NCBI GenBank assembly: GCA_029706075.1
Contig: JAINUG010000004.1
Coordinates: 1,280,547-1,344,546 of the forward strand
DNA: 64,000 nt
DNA from: Aldrovandia affinis
Lineage: Eukaryota > Chordata > Actinopteri > Notacanthiformes > Halosauridae
Direction: 5' to 3'
In this document: positions 22,119-34,400 of the stretch, piece by piece
Layout: every line of letters begins with the position of its first letter
How positions within the stretch are numbered: position 1 is the stretch's first letter
Notes under the pieces: generated by a model
Database searches by the model: none
What the model saw: the letters and a program-made list of their open reading frames with translations, nothing else
Told to the model about the DNA's origin: nothing
Program-made: the position numbers and the translations under genes

Positions 22119-22143
22119 ACCCACACACACACACACACACACA
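22047..22143. repeat. (CA)n microsatellite
   Basis: About 45 CA units interrupted by CACC and CCCA near 22118. A typical hypervariable vertebrate dinucleotide repeat. Confidence 0.95.
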
Positions 22144-24182
22144 ACAAACGCTGAGAACCACAGAACACTTCCAATTAATGTCCCCTTAACTGACCATTAA
22201 CCGATACAGTACATTATTAAAATATTATTAATGTTTGAGTGCCAGTCCTAAATGTGATATCACATCCCTGACTGTACAAATGATTTTAGGAAAGGCACTG
22301 CAGAAAAGTCAACTAATCCTTTATAGTGTTAATAAGTATTTAATGGGCCTTCATTTGTCATGTGTGAGGGTGGAATACTTTTGTTAAACAATGACCTGGA
22401 TTCAATCAATATGTGTCCTTACCTCGACCTTCTGATTCACACAAACACATTATTGAGATCACTGTACTCCCCAAAACTTTCTGTTGAACAAAACAAGGCT
22501 TGAATTGAATTGAGAATCAAAATGAAGTGCAAATGTTGATTGCATGCAGGCCAATATTAATAAAGAGAGCATTAATTATAAAGAAATATGTAAATGCTTG
22601 TATTAATTATTATATATATTATTATTTTTTCATCAACTCTCTTGTATACTGTAAGTAACTTGGGGAAATTTGGAATTGTAAAACTTGTCAAACTTGGTCC
22701 ATGGGTTAAAACAAGGACAGAGTCATCTGTGAAGGTACTCCTTTCTCTTTCAAATCAATCTGTTTATCCAATCATCCATACATCAAGTTGCCATTGCCCC
22801 TTTTATCAGAAACAAAGCTTTCCTCATTCAGAAAGAACGATGCCTGACTATTATCATTTAAATTTGGGCCAACCGTGTGGAGATGGTTTATTACAGTACA
22901 TACACAATTAATTCTGTCTTTGTGTATGCTATTTGACCCTCCGTAGCTTCCCCTTCTGTATGCACACATTCTGTATGCACCCAAACAACTTCTTAACACA
23001 CGTCTTTCATCTTTTCCCCTCATTGGGTTAACGGTATTCCAGTTATTTTTCTCTCTTGAAAAATTGTTTAGATTTTGTTTGTGCAACCCTAACCTTGAGC
23101 TCTTTGAGGTAGGGAGGGAAACAGTGACCTTTGTTCGTTACTGAAATAAGGTCCATTCACTATTTGCATAAATACCCATACCTGAACATAATTAGTCAAA
23201 TAACCTTGAGTCTCCTGCAGAAGAAAGTTTGACTAATTAGCTGTGCAGAGACCACTGGACCTTTCTGACAGGGGCTGAAGATATGCCAAAAGTACTAAAA
23301 TAACTTGCCAATATTTTACGCGTTCACATCAATTCTCATTGAACAGTGTAATTATTGTTGTATTTTTTTTGCTTATTCGCTGTCTTGTGGAGATTGTGTT
23401 TGTGTGTTTGTGTATCTGTGTGTGTGTGTTGGGAGGGGGGGCGGGGGTGCTGTTCGCTCTACTGCAGGGTAGTGGTGGGCCGAAACGGCAGGCATGGCAC
23501 ATCCACTCTCCTTGGGGGGACGTAGTTAACCTGTCATGCTCCGTTGAAATATTCCACCGCATCAATGACTAGGAGAGCCTGCATGTGTTCGTCTGTCGTG
23601 CGAAAGGACAAAGGCAATGTTTTAACTGTGTTACATTTTATAGGAAGCGTCAAAGGAAATCTGAAAGGAAATATCTTGGTATAGTGTTTTAAAAACAGAA
23701 CAACAGCAACAACAACAAAAAAGAGCCCCAGCTCTGCTGCTGATACTCGCAAAGGGAGCATACCTATTCCCCACAGAATGCAGCGCAGAAACAGAAAAAC
23801 ACATTTAAAAGAAAAATATGATGAATATTTCATAACGTATTAACTTATTTACAGCACTGTGACTATGCTGTTGTATTGTAGATTGCTTTCTCTCTGTGTC
23901 TGACAAGGGGTGTCGGACACTAAACCCGACTCATTCATGAGGTTAATCCAATTTTTGGAGGCCAAGCTCGTCTTCTCCATGTCCTGACATGCTTTTCATC
24001 ATGTATGAAGTAACAGTTTTCTCCCTTTGGACCTAGAAAAACATACATGTATGCTCAACAAGAGGTTGCTGCATATGTCCTCTGTATCCATGCCAATTCA
24101 GTAAGATGCTAGCCATCCAGTAAGATGTTTTAAGTACCTTTTTTTAAAGAAAGGAAAACATATGCAACATTCAGTGTACCTA
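22144..24182. other. unique sequence
   Basis: Contains a short GT/G-rich stretch at 23395-23450. Frames at 22594-22911, 22772-23086 and 23534-23833 are on opposite strands and unrecognised. No element ends were recognised. Confidence 0.4.
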
Positions 24183-24419
24183 GGAGGTAATGCCTAGTGA
24201 GGCCTTGTTTTGAGTACACTTTTAGTAAGGCCTTGTTTTGAGCAAACTCCAAATAAGTATTCATTTTGAGTACGCATTTAACAAGTCCTTATTTTGAGTA
24301 CACTTTTAATAAGTCATTATTTTGAGGACACTTTTAGTAAGGTCTTGTTTTGAGTACACTTTTAATAAGTCCTTATTTTGAGTACACTTTTAGTAAGGCC
24401 TTGTTTTGAGTACACTCTG
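24183..24419. repeat. minisatellite, about 30 bp unit, 8 copies
   Basis: Tandem units of TAAGGCCTTGTTTTGAGTAC plus ACTTTTAG, alternating with a TAAGTCCTTATTTTGAG variant. The alternation suggests a higher-order dimer. Confidence 0.9.
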
Positions 24420-25385
24420 TTTTCCACCCTGACTGCTGACAGTTCTACTCGCTACTCATTCCTGACATCTGGCTCCCTTCTTAACTCCTCCATATCTTGC
24501 CATAGAACATTCATAAGGTTTATATAATGGTTAAGAATGACTTTTGTACTTTTATCTAAACCTTTTCATAGTTAAAAAAGATATATACCTTTGGTTGCCC
24601 TCATGTAATTTATGCTTGTTTGTGTTTTGTTTTATTAATTGCCAGTTTGCTGTATAAAGTGGATATACTTTTTCTGATGTGTGTGTGCATGTATTTTGTT
24701 TTGTTCATTTTTATTTTTCGATGCATACCTTTCTTTTTCAGCAGTTTATCGGGTACAGGTGTTGGAAATTAGTCTTTGGCTAAAAAACTTAATGCAATGC
24801 ATCTGATGCTTCATTTTTTAACATTGTAACAGTGCTTCTTGCTATGTTCCTGACAAATAATCTAACACAGTGTCAGTTTATCCTATACAGCACTGGAAAT
24901 AGGTCCACAAAGCCTACTGCCTCAGGCAACTGTGAACACATTGAACGGGCCATTGTTTCCCACTTATATAAATATAAAGAACAATGTGGAATATCAAGAC
25001 CATTGTTGCTGAATTTCTTATGGACTTATTTACATTTCACCTCTTATTATTCTGCTTAACTGGTGTGAAGCAGCATGACGTTAATCGGCTCGATTGAGTA
25101 AAACATTGCGTATCAAGTACATAATATAAAGTCCAACTCATAACTGGACTGCAGTGACACGACACCTGCCACCAATACGATGAGAGGGTAGAGACATTTG
25201 CGGAAGTGTACTCATAATAAATGTGCGATGGTGAAGAGATTTGTCTTATAAGTGCCAAACCTACACCAGGTCTTGGTTTAGTATTTACAGATGGTACGCA
25301 CCAACTGGAGCACAGGCAACTTTCTGATCTTTGAACAGCTCAGGATTTCAACCTTAGAGTTCCTGCAAACCTCCAATATCAAAGG
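24420..25385. other. unique sequence
   Basis: A 75-codon plus-strand frame at 24832-25059 and a 73-codon minus-strand frame at 25037-25258 are unrecognised. Confidence 0.4.
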
Positions 25386-25387
25386 TA

Positions 25388-25895
25388 CAGTTAGTGGCCA
25401 AAAAGGTGAAAACACTCATATGATACGACAATGGCATCCTGCTCTGTCGAGTTCTCGATAGACTGTTTTTGATTTCATCGCCTGCTCATGCCCTAGATTG
25501 GGATTTGCAGTCAATTGATTTAGAGTTGCTCGCCTGTTTGGCCTTGCCCCTCAAACTAGTGCATGCACGTCACGATCCAGGAGTATGCAATTCCAACCAT
25601 AGTTGCCCTTTGTTGATGATGTCTTTCCCACAGAGTTCTATGACAGCATCACCATAGACACTGTTTATTGTGAGAAATCAGCAAGTTGAGCTGTCTTCAC
25701 CACTGAAGCTCCTGCTTAACATGACCCAACAGTCACTGAGATCTCATCTTCTTGCCATGGTAGCCCTAATTATAGGCAACCAGGCCTGCCCAGCATCTCT
25801 GTACACGACTCTGAGCGTGTTGGAATGTTAATTGCTTATTTAACTCAGAAGCAACACCTGTGAAGAAATGCTGATCAGAGCCTGTTACAAAAGTA
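25388..25895 (-). mobile_element. Tc1-like element, family Tc1-B, decayed
   Basis: Starts after TA with CAGTTAGTGGCCAAAAAGG, the Tc1-B terminal repeat, and is collinear with 52219-52692 over most of its length. On the minus strand an ATG lies in 'gctaccatggc', the start of transposase-derived sequence, but the frame is closed by a stop after four codons. The right terminal repeat is not found. Confidence 0.7.
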
Positions 25896-28017
25896 AATGA
25901 ATTTAGATATTTATTCCATGAATATTTGATATGATTCTAACTTGCATTCCATTGTAGGAAATGAGTGTATTCCACTGGACCAGCTGTAACATTTCCAATA
26001 GAGCCCCAGATTGGTTAGATTTCTATCAAATTGCTTTCTCTTGGACCAATCCATTCTGTAATTGCTTTCGTACAGTATATGAGCACATACAAGAACAACA
26101 CATATGCAATTGAATGTATAAAAAACCCAGATGTTACAAACACACTTTTTGGAGACAAATCTTGGTTTGGGAGAAATGCCTAACAAAGGTTCTGTTTTAA
26201 TTTTTTTACATTTAGGGGAGTAAACTTGATCACAGCCATGGGACCTGATCAGCCTGTCAAATCCCACCCCCTAACTGTTCTCCCTCTCGCCCGTGTTAGC
26301 CACGTGTACCAAACGTAACATCTATCTAACAATTTTCTATCTAACAATAGAAAATGAATGCTTTGTTTGTAGATCATACCTAAAACTTGTTACACTGCCC
26401 TTAGATTAAATCAATCTTTAGCTATTAAGTAGAGCGTAGACTGTCACATTCTGTTCTGTCACATTGTCACACAAATTAATGAATGTAAAAACAAAAACAT
26501 TTCTCACAATAAGACTTATTGTAGTTTATTCATAGTTATTTGTATTATGTTTAAACACATGCTGGAGTGTGAACGTCGTTCCATAGCATCCATGTGTGGA
26601 CCTGTGTGGCTTTGTGCCACGTAAGTGAGGAACCATGTCATTCTGTACTGCCCAAGTGGGAACCACCTTATTAGGGGCAATCACAGATTGTGACCCTGGT
26701 TATGATGTATTGTAGACTTATAGAAGCTTATATAGTGAGGTTATTACAGACATTTTTTGGTCATTTGTCATTTCCTTTTCTGTAAAATATATTTTTTCTG
26801 TAACATGTTTTACAGCTAGTATTTCAGCCACGCTGCCTTCTGCATCTACCTTATTTATTTGTTTACATATATAAACACATAAATGAATGAACAGGTAAAT
26901 GTTCTATATGAGAACAGAAAAGCGCACGCACGCACGCACACACACCGAAAAGGTCTCTCCGACCTTGCCACCCTCTCAGCTATCACAGTATCAAGACTAC
27001 AATCTCAGTAAGGGGTGTAAAAATGACCAGCTTACCAATACTGTGGGGGCTGATTAATGATGAAATGGGTGGGGAGGGTTTGTGGTGTGAAATCGAAGGG
27101 GGTTTAGTGGCTGTAGAGGTCGTTGGGGAGCTGGGTGAGAGTACTGTGTATCCTCTCTGAAAAGCAAGCATTCCCACACCCAGCTGAAGCTGCATAGTAA
27201 CAGCAGCAGAGGCAGAAGGCTGCAGGTCGACGGGGGTTCTGAAGATATAACTGTACTCCTGAGAAGCCAATTGCTTCCTCAAAAGGTCAGGATGGAAGCC
27301 ACATTCCCTTTGTGTCCCTTCTCATAGCTCACTGTGGAGGTAGTGTGTGTTTGTGTGTGTGTGTGTGTCTGTGTGCATGTTGTACGTTCATTTCTGAAAG
27401 AGAGCAAGTGTGTGTGTGAGAAAAAAAAGATAGAGAGAGTATCTGTATTGTGATATATAGATATATATTGAAACAGGACTGATTGAAAACACAGAGCTGA
27501 GCTGTAATTGTATTTCTGACACTCAACAATCACTGGGCTTCCAGAGATACCCTACTGTAATACTCGATTTCCAACATAGACCCGGAGAGCATAATGACAG
27601 GTTCATGGTGGTCTTACATTCCATATGTGTGTATGTGTGTGGAGCCGAATAAGAACTTGGCTTCACAACCAATCAGGTGCTGGCCTGGTTCTGCACAGTG
27701 AGGTTACCAAACTGTGGAATAATGTAATTCAGGTGGGATGAAGTCTTGCAGGGATTCTTTTTTTTTTTGATTTCTTTTTTGAAACTGGGGAGTGGAGTGA
27801 ATATTCTGTGAAGTATAGCAGCCAATTAAACTGTGCGATTAAAACAGTTGACTGCAAACTTTTGGGTCAGCACTTGCTATTTTTACAGAACTGATATATG
27901 CAAAAATGTGTATATGCGTCAGTGAAAATAAAGCTGAAAGAGTCTCTGATGTGTCTCTCCTTTTTAAATTCCTGTTTAAAGTATTCAGTATATATATTAT
28001 ACAAAACTAACCTGATC
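25896..28017. other. unique sequence with short simple repeats
   Basis: Contains (CGCA)n at 26932-26945 and (GT)n near 27342-27375. A 118-codon minus-strand frame at 25911-26267 and a 99-codon one at 26983-27282 show no domain I recognise. No splice-linked exon pattern was seen. Confidence 0.4.
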
Positions 28018-28696
28018 CTGCCCAACCAACATGGACGTTTGCAAGTAAAGTGGCGCAAAGAACATAGGCAGTGGTCTACTGAGCAGTGGAAAAAAGTATT
28101 ATGGTGAAATGAGTCATCCTTCAACCTGTTCTGAACAATCAGACAAGTGCATGTGTGGCAAACGCCAAAAGAAACCTAATGGACCGAATTCTTGTTTCCC
28201 ACAGTGAAGGGTTCTGGCAGCTCTGTTCTGGTTTGGGGTGAATTTTCCTGGCATGGTGTAGATCCACTCAACCCCTTAGAGGGCAAGGTAATTACCCATA
28301 AATACAAAGCAATTCTGAGTGGTCACCTTCATCCTATGGTGAAGCATTCCTATCCTAATGGGAGTGGTTTCTTCCAGGATGAGAGTGCCCCCATCCACAG
28401 GGCACAAGTGGTCACTGAATATTTGGAAGAAAATTACATAAATCATATGCCATGGCCGTCACCAGATCTCTACCCAATTGAACATTTATGGGAGATACTG
28501 GAGCAGCGCCTAAGCCGGCATTTTACACAATCATCAAATGATGGAATTTCTCATAGAAGAATGGTGCTGCATCCCTCCAATAGTTCCACACACTAGTATA
28601 ACCTATGCCAAGACACATTGAAGCTGTTTTGGTGGCTTGTGGTGGCCCTATTAAGAAACTTTATGTTGGTGTTTCCTATATTTTGGAAGTTACCTG
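28018..28696 (+). pseudogene. Tc1-A (Tc1/mariner) transposase pseudogene and 3' end
   Basis: The translation follows a Tc1-like transposase: E-H-R-Q-W-S-T-E-Q-W-K-K-V, then the first catalytic region with Asn in place of Asp and stop codons on either side. Next is an open stretch (28192-28596) with V-W-G-E-F-S-W-H-G, F-Q-D-E-S-A-P-I-H (second catalytic Asp) and P-D-L-Y-P-I-E-H-L-W (catalytic Glu, 34 residues after the Asp). The 3' terminal repeat ends in 'ttggaagttacctg' at 28696. Stops and the lost first Asp show it is inactive. Related deleted copies lie at 4497, 14797 and 46960. Confidence 0.85.
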
Positions 28697-31121
28697 TTTC
28701 TGTTGATCTATATTTTAAACTTCATATTGGCATATAGGCATATTGTACACTGCTTTTGAAACATGGGCTTGGTGTCTGGGGTTGGGAACACACCAAGCTC
28801 TGGGGGCAGGGTTGTTGCCCCTCCATTTGTACATTCAACAGCAAAGGGAGAGAATAAATCATTTTAATGTAAAAATTGAAAGTAGGTTGGAGGTGGAGAA
28901 GTTCGGTGATATTTATACTGAGAAGCTGAGAAAACAGCTTTAGTAAGTTGAGGTAACAGTGTGAAGGGTTGTCTGAATATTTCCCTCCCGAGTCTTCATT
29001 TAAAAGTTAATTTGCCAGCAGGACTCAAAAGGTATTCAGCATGCTTCCATACCGTGCATCTCTAATGCAGTGCAGAGATCTTCTCATCCCCCCCGGTATA
29101 AATAAACAGAAATATGCCGGTCATGTGAGTTAACTCCACCTTACAGATAAATAATGTAAGACCAGCCTTCTGACTCCTTCAAGTGGTCTTACGGTCAGAA
29201 TGCTAATGGTTCACTCAACTCTTTGGTGATGTACAGACACCCCTTTCTTATCTTTTAAATGTTTTTTTTTATTACATTCTGTAACCTGATCACATTTGAC
29301 ATTTACAGCCATGTACCCAGCTTGATGCTTCTCTCATTCAAATGATTAAATATTGTTTGGGACATAAATCTCTCCATGTTCTGGCTGTCTGATGTCTTGT
29401 AATTCAGGTATCTTTACAACAGGGGCAAGCTGTTTGTGTGCTACAGATAATTTACTCCCTAGGGGAAACCGTGTCACATCTTTAATGGTCCTAGGTCTTG
29501 AGTATCTGAAGCAGTTCATCCTGCCTTCTTCTACCCTAATGATCACCGAAACGCATTTCCAAGGTGCACGACACTGTATGCATAATGGTAACCATTTAAA
29601 ATCAATACGAGAGGAATCCCTGCGCTCCACTGACAGATCACATTCACTTCGCCTTGATGCGAAACATGCTTGCAAAAACATTTAACATTAGCGAAGCATT
29701 GCATGAAATATTAACCTTTTTTGTGAATGTGACATGTTTAAACATGCCAGCTCGATATTACAATGAATGAATTAGTCTCCCCAAAGAGAAGAACACACTT
29801 CTGCAATATTTGTGATCATTCAAAATACATTGATTGCTTTTAGGGTAGCAGAGTGCAAACATCTTCTGAAACCATCATGCGCCTGACCTCTCTGAGAGAC
29901 ACCAGGGAGAAACCATACTGCCCCAGAGATACACCAAGGAAAAGTCATACTGGCCCTGGCCTCTAGCAGAAACACCAGTGACAGCCCTGTCTTAATGTCA
30001 TAAAGACATACTTAATCAAAGATAGGCATGTCAAAGATGAGCATAGCTAGAGATGTTTTTCACATGCCAGGCATCTCCCAACATGCCATGGCTGGGGGTT
30101 AGTGACCTTAAAAGAGGACTAAAGACGTCATCGAGTGACCGGAGTGAATGGCACAAACCTCTACATACGCTCACACAATGAAAAAAAAAAAACTTTAGAA
30201 ACATAAATTGTCTGAGTGACAACATCTCTACCCTATAAAATCGTGAAATCAGTAGGGAGTGTTCACAAAATGTGTCACAATATTTCCACTAGCTCTTAGA
30301 GGACAAGTTTAACAATGGACTTCAGGCTAGGGGGCGTATCCAAGCAACAAGCCTGTTTAACAAACAATGGCACAGGAGCTATAATGCCCTGTTGATTAAA
30401 TGCATTCACAAGTATTTTATACAACATCCTAGAGCAAGGAACACAAATACTGTTCATTCATTCATTATTATTCCCTTAATATTCCCATTTATGCTTTATA
30501 GTCCTCACTACCATACGAGAGCCTGTCCTCCAGTATAGCTGCACAATAAAGAAATTAAATGTTTATACGTATAAATAAATAAAATACAGGCCCACTCACA
30601 CATCTTTTTTCATGCATCTCCCAGCAGAATCGCAATCCATAAATCAATAGCTTCATAAATGGCCGAACAATCAAAGGCAATTATTTCCAATATATTTGTC
30701 CAGAAATTACACACCATGGTGGGAAAAAATAGCAGTGGCATGTAAAAAAACCCCAACAACAACAAAAACAAACAAACAAACAAAATATCCAGTAAGCAAA
30801 ATTAAGCCAGTCCCTATAGTCAGAGGTCCACTGCATTGAGCAGCCTGTGATCTGGACTGGCCTCACCTCGCCAGGGGTAGGGCAGGTTTAATACGGCCTG
30901 CGTTCCTGGGGATACCACTGCATTGGTTCTTCTAACGACACACCACCCAGCGTCCACAGCCTAGAATAGAATATTCTTTATTTGCCAAACCTCCCCTCTG
31001 ATCAGCGTTAGCTCTCTTTTAGCACTGTTTGGCCCGAGTGTGGACTATAGTGACTGGCTTGCAGATGCATTGCAGCGGACCCACCCAACCAACATGAGAC
31101 TCAGGAACCCTGCCGTGACGA
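28697..31121. other. unique sequence
   Basis: Opposite-strand frames at 29346-29685 overlap almost completely (111 and 97 codons) and neither has a recognisable domain. AAC/AAAC simple repeats lie at 30752-30784. Confidence 0.4.
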
Positions 31122-31274
31122 CCTGCCCAATGTACATGAACCCGCCCAATTAACATGAACCAGCCAAACTAACACAAACCTGCCTAACTAATATGAACCA
31201 GCCTAACTCATATGAACCAGCCAAACTAACACAAACCTGCCTAAATGATACAGACCTGCCTAACTAATATGAAA
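31122..31274. repeat. minisatellite, 20-bp unit, about 7-8 copies
   Basis: Units of CCTGCCTAACTAATATGAAC with variants (CCAGCCAAACTAACACAAAC), partly alternating. Confidence 0.85.
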
Positions 31275-32447
31275 GAAGAAGAAACACAAGGTAAAAAGGG
31301 TTCCACACAGCCAAGTACAGCCAAATTTAATACAGGGAGATGTCCATCTCCACTCTCACCAGACATGACTAAGAGGACATCATGAAATGTATAAATAATG
31401 CATTTCATTATGTTAACATCCTTTTAGTTGATTGTGGGTTTCTTAGTAAAAACAACATCCCTTGTCAGCCTTGTGTTTGACAACCGTGCTCTTAACAGAG
31501 ATAATGTATGCACAAAGGCCAGCCAATCAACACACCCACTCAATCAGCACACAGTGGGCCTTTCTCATTAAGGGATGAGTGGGCAACACACCTCTCTGTA
31601 ATTAGGGGGGGTCCGCACACCTTTGTCATCGGGCCTATGCAAAGCCACAGAGGCAGGCCTGACACACATCTAATAATTAAATCGGCCAAAATAAAAAGCC
31701 TCCTTGTTTTGGACAACCTGGCGAGGGGAAAACATTATTCCTGGAAATTAGGTAGACAGACGTAAACGGACCAGGACTCTTTATGGGAAAGAGTGGTTTG
31801 TAAGCCCAGTGTTTTAATAGAGCATTTGGCAGTGAGCTCTGTCAAGGCATTGGTTTGCATTACACACCCATATCATACAGGGCAGCACTTCCGGCTGGTG
31901 TCCTGTTTCCATCCATCACCTCTGCTACTGCTGAGCACAATGCCAGGCCCTGTTAGAGAAAGGCAATGGGTTATTTACCCCAGAATTAACTTAACTTGCA
32001 CTCAACACACACTTTAGGAATGTGGCACCTGGTAATTTCTCAAAAATTACGAACAAAAAGGTAATTACTCAGTTACTGAGAAAATTTTTAAATGTGTCAA
32101 ATCAGTAATTATTTAGTCATGTCAGCACTGTTACCAGTAATTACTGTCTGCTTTCACAAAAGGCTGTATAATTAGTCCAATAACTTTGGGTTTTTAATGC
32201 ATTCTTACCACGTCCCTACCCTCAGTTTAGCAGGTAATATATTTTTAGCCAACAGGTAGTTCCTGTATATGATAGATAATATTGATTATATGTAGGCCAA
32301 GTTACATACCCAGGGCCATTGACTGCTGGGCTATGTGGGGTTCAGTCCTCAGATGGGACCAGTTAAAGAATAGAGTCATGCTTTTGAATACAGAAACAGA
32401 TTAACAATTATTTTGATTTTGTTCAGTTTATGGTCATATCACAAGAC
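31275..32447. other. unique sequence
   Basis: An 85-codon frame at 31508-31765 and a 74-codon frame at 31793-32017 are unrecognised. The stretch 32030-32160 has several 'taattact' words in both orientations and may be a decayed MITE. Confidence 0.35.
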
Positions 32448-32452
32448 AATAT

Positions 32453-32733
32453 TGTGGAAGGCGTCGGTCTCAGCAGCGGATCAGGGCGATTAGCGGCCAC
32501 GCCTACTGGCAGAGCAGCCAGCGCACGCACCGGTCTGGTGTTGCTAATCACATCGGTGTGCTTTAAAACTGCTCTGCTCTCTTCAGTAGGTGGCTGGAAC
32601 AAGAAAGAAAAGGCGTGGGAGACCGAGGAGAAAGAAAGAAAGAAAGCAAAGCAAAGCAAAGCAAAGCAAAGCAAAGCTTCCGGTTATGGTTTAAATGGTT
32701 GTTGTGTTTATTTTGTTTATTTGGTTTGTGACA
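32453..32733 (+). mobile_element. 281-bp solo LTR with AATAT target duplication
   Basis: Begins TGTGGAAGGCGTCGGTCTC and ends TTTGTGACA, i.e. TG...CA. It is flanked by a perfect 5-bp duplication AATAT (32448-32452 and 32734-32738), as LTR retrotransposon integration leaves. A TATA-like 'gctttaaaact' lies at about 32560-32570. A GAAA and then GCAAA/AGCAA simple repeat occupies 32625-32676. The first 19 bp and the GTGACA end match the much longer LTR at 58651-60689. No second LTR or internal region is nearby, so this is a solo LTR. Confidence 0.8.
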
Positions 32734-32738
32734 AATAT

Positions 32739-33165
32739 ATTTTATGGAAAGAAAAAAATTTGGTTATTTGATGGTTAAGTGAATATACTGGCTCCACATG
32801 GCTCCACATGTACCTTTGGGGTATAGACAATGCAGGCAATCTGTGATGAAAAATTTAATGAGTATGTTGTACCTTCTGATTATTATTCATTTTTGTCAGA
32901 AATCGTTTTTTTTTTCATCCTTCTTTTTTAAGGCCAATTCATCAACCATTTTACTTTGGGGATGTATGAATTATAGTTGTACACAAAAGGAATAACAGCT
33001 CAAATAAACAGCACACATGCAGTTCATGCAGCAGGCAGAGTAAATAAGTGAAGTGAGGGAAGGGAGTTATTAATGACTAAACTACACACCGAATGACAGC
33101 ACGGCACACCGACATTAAAAGCTAGGAGGCGTGCCTCCATTACGCTATCAAAATGAGGAGCAGGC
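32739..33165. other. unique sequence
   Basis: T-rich stretches only; no coding segment recognised. Confidence 0.4.
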
Positions 33166-33475
33166 CCCTAGGTGGCGCAGCCGGGAAAGGCACTTGTTTT
33201 AAATGCAGGTGGCCCACTGCAGCCTGGGTTCGGGCCCAGCTCTGGCTGGGAGTCGCATTTGGGGGTGGTGATTGGCTGTCCGCCCCCAGGGGAGGGAGGA
33301 GGGAAGTTGACCGACGTGTCGGAGTTATGGTCGATGGCTTAGCAAGTTCCGTCTTAGAGGAGGCAGATCATTTAGTCTTTGACACTGCTGGTCCCAGAGT
33401 AGTGTTTGAGGGAGGAGGATGAGTTGAACTCGAAGAGGGTTCAATTGGCCACAAAAATGGGGAAAAATAAAAAAC
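33166..33475 (+). mobile_element. tRNA-related SINE, family B
   Basis: The head has box A-like TGGCGCAGCCGGG and box B-like GGTTCGGGCCC. The body has 'agctctggctgggagtcgca' and 'ggtggtgattggctgtccgc'. The 3' part has 'gttccgtcttagaggaggca' then 'gatc', and the tail is 'gagggttcaattggccacaa', ending 'ggggaaaaataaaaa'. It is the best-preserved family B copy. An 89-codon frame across it is incidental. Confidence 0.75.
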
Positions 33476-34140
33476 TAAATATACCAATGACACGCTTCGG
33501 ACAATGTTCCGCTGGTTTAGGGTTTCAAATTAAATGGCCAATCTTCTCGTAGACAAGCAGGGCAGGGAGCGTCACATAGCATGCAAATTCATCTCTTTCC
33601 CAGTACTTATTTGATTGTTGGTGGTTTTCTTGTCATTCCTGCAAGGAATGTGCTAAAATTATATTTTTGAGGAATATAATAAGTATTTTCATTCTCTTCA
33701 AGCATTTGTCTGTTCATTCATGTCTTAAACCACTTTGCCCCCCCCCCCCCTCCATTTTCGCTGCCAATTTTTTTATTTATTGATCCATTATCCTCTCTGT
33801 ACAAGTGCAAGTACTGTCCCGTTTCCCCTCTAATATTTCTGTGTAAATCCTTAAGGAGACGGATTACAGCCGGCTCTCAGCCAGTTCTTGGCTGCCCTCT
33901 CAGATTGCCTTTCCAAGTTGGCTTAAGGGTGGTGTGCTCACCTGAATCCTCCACTCTCCACTCTCCCCTTCCCCTCCGATTTATTGGTTGTGAATCCGGC
34001 TTCTTCATCCCACTCCTCAGTGATAATCCTCTCTGCCCTCTCAATGTGTTGGTTTGGAGGACTAGCTTTAACCGCCTCTTCCTTTCCCCCGAACTGTCCA
34101 GCCCGACGTGTGTATCCTGCACCCCCTCCCTCCCCCCACT
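33476..34140. other. unique sequence with a C13 run
   Basis: C13 lies at 33738-33750. Frames at 33877-34122 and 33905-34183 are opposite-strand overlaps without a domain. The C-rich stretch at 33950-34140 resembles the pyrimidine-rich part before the second block copy at 36.9 kb. Confidence 0.4.
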
Positions 34141-34400
34141 GTGTCCGATGTGTCGACCCCGCCGTTACATTACATGTATTTAGCAGATGCTCCTATCCAG
34201 AGCGACTTACACAGTTTACATTTCTTTATATACATATTCGTTTATACAGCTGGATAAGCGATAACCCCCCTCTCTCCATAGCTTTTTTTCCCGTTATCCT
34301 GAGTCCTGAGTTTGGTCTCAGGTTTCTTTGCATTTTCGGGGACAGGATGGTACAGTAAGCTGAAGAGCTACATGTTCCCACTTTGAGGCCAGTGCAGTGA
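34141..34400. repeat. duplicated block of unknown nature, copy 1
   Basis: Starts 'gtgtccgatgtgtcgacccc' and ends 'ctttgaggccagtgcagtga'. The last 90 bp (34311-34400) align without gaps to 37012-37101 with about 9 differences. This copy is interrupted by a SINE A tail at 34165-34258. No terminal repeats, coding frame or known family was recognised. Confidence 0.7.
34165..34258 (-). mobile_element. tRNA SINE family A, 3' part only
   Basis: The reverse complement gives a 'tccagctgtataaacgaata'-like segment, then 'gtaagtcgctctggatagga' and 'gcatctgctaaatacatgta' ending in TGTAA. It matches the last 95 bp of the copy at 4720-4943. The tRNA head is missing (5' truncation). Confidence 0.75.

Noticed and set aside
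24183-24419. CRISPR-like array
   Set aside because: Units are contiguous and similar throughout, with no unique spacers. It is a minisatellite in a vertebrate genome.
29346-29685. Overlapping open frames of 111 and 97 codons on opposite strands
   Set aside because: No domain, no splice context and no way to favour either strand; treated as chance.
32423-32771. 113-codon plus and 83-codon minus frames
   Set aside because: They overlap the 281-bp solo LTR and its GAAA/GCAAA repeat; the Lys/Ala-rich or Phe/Leu-rich peptides come from the repeat.
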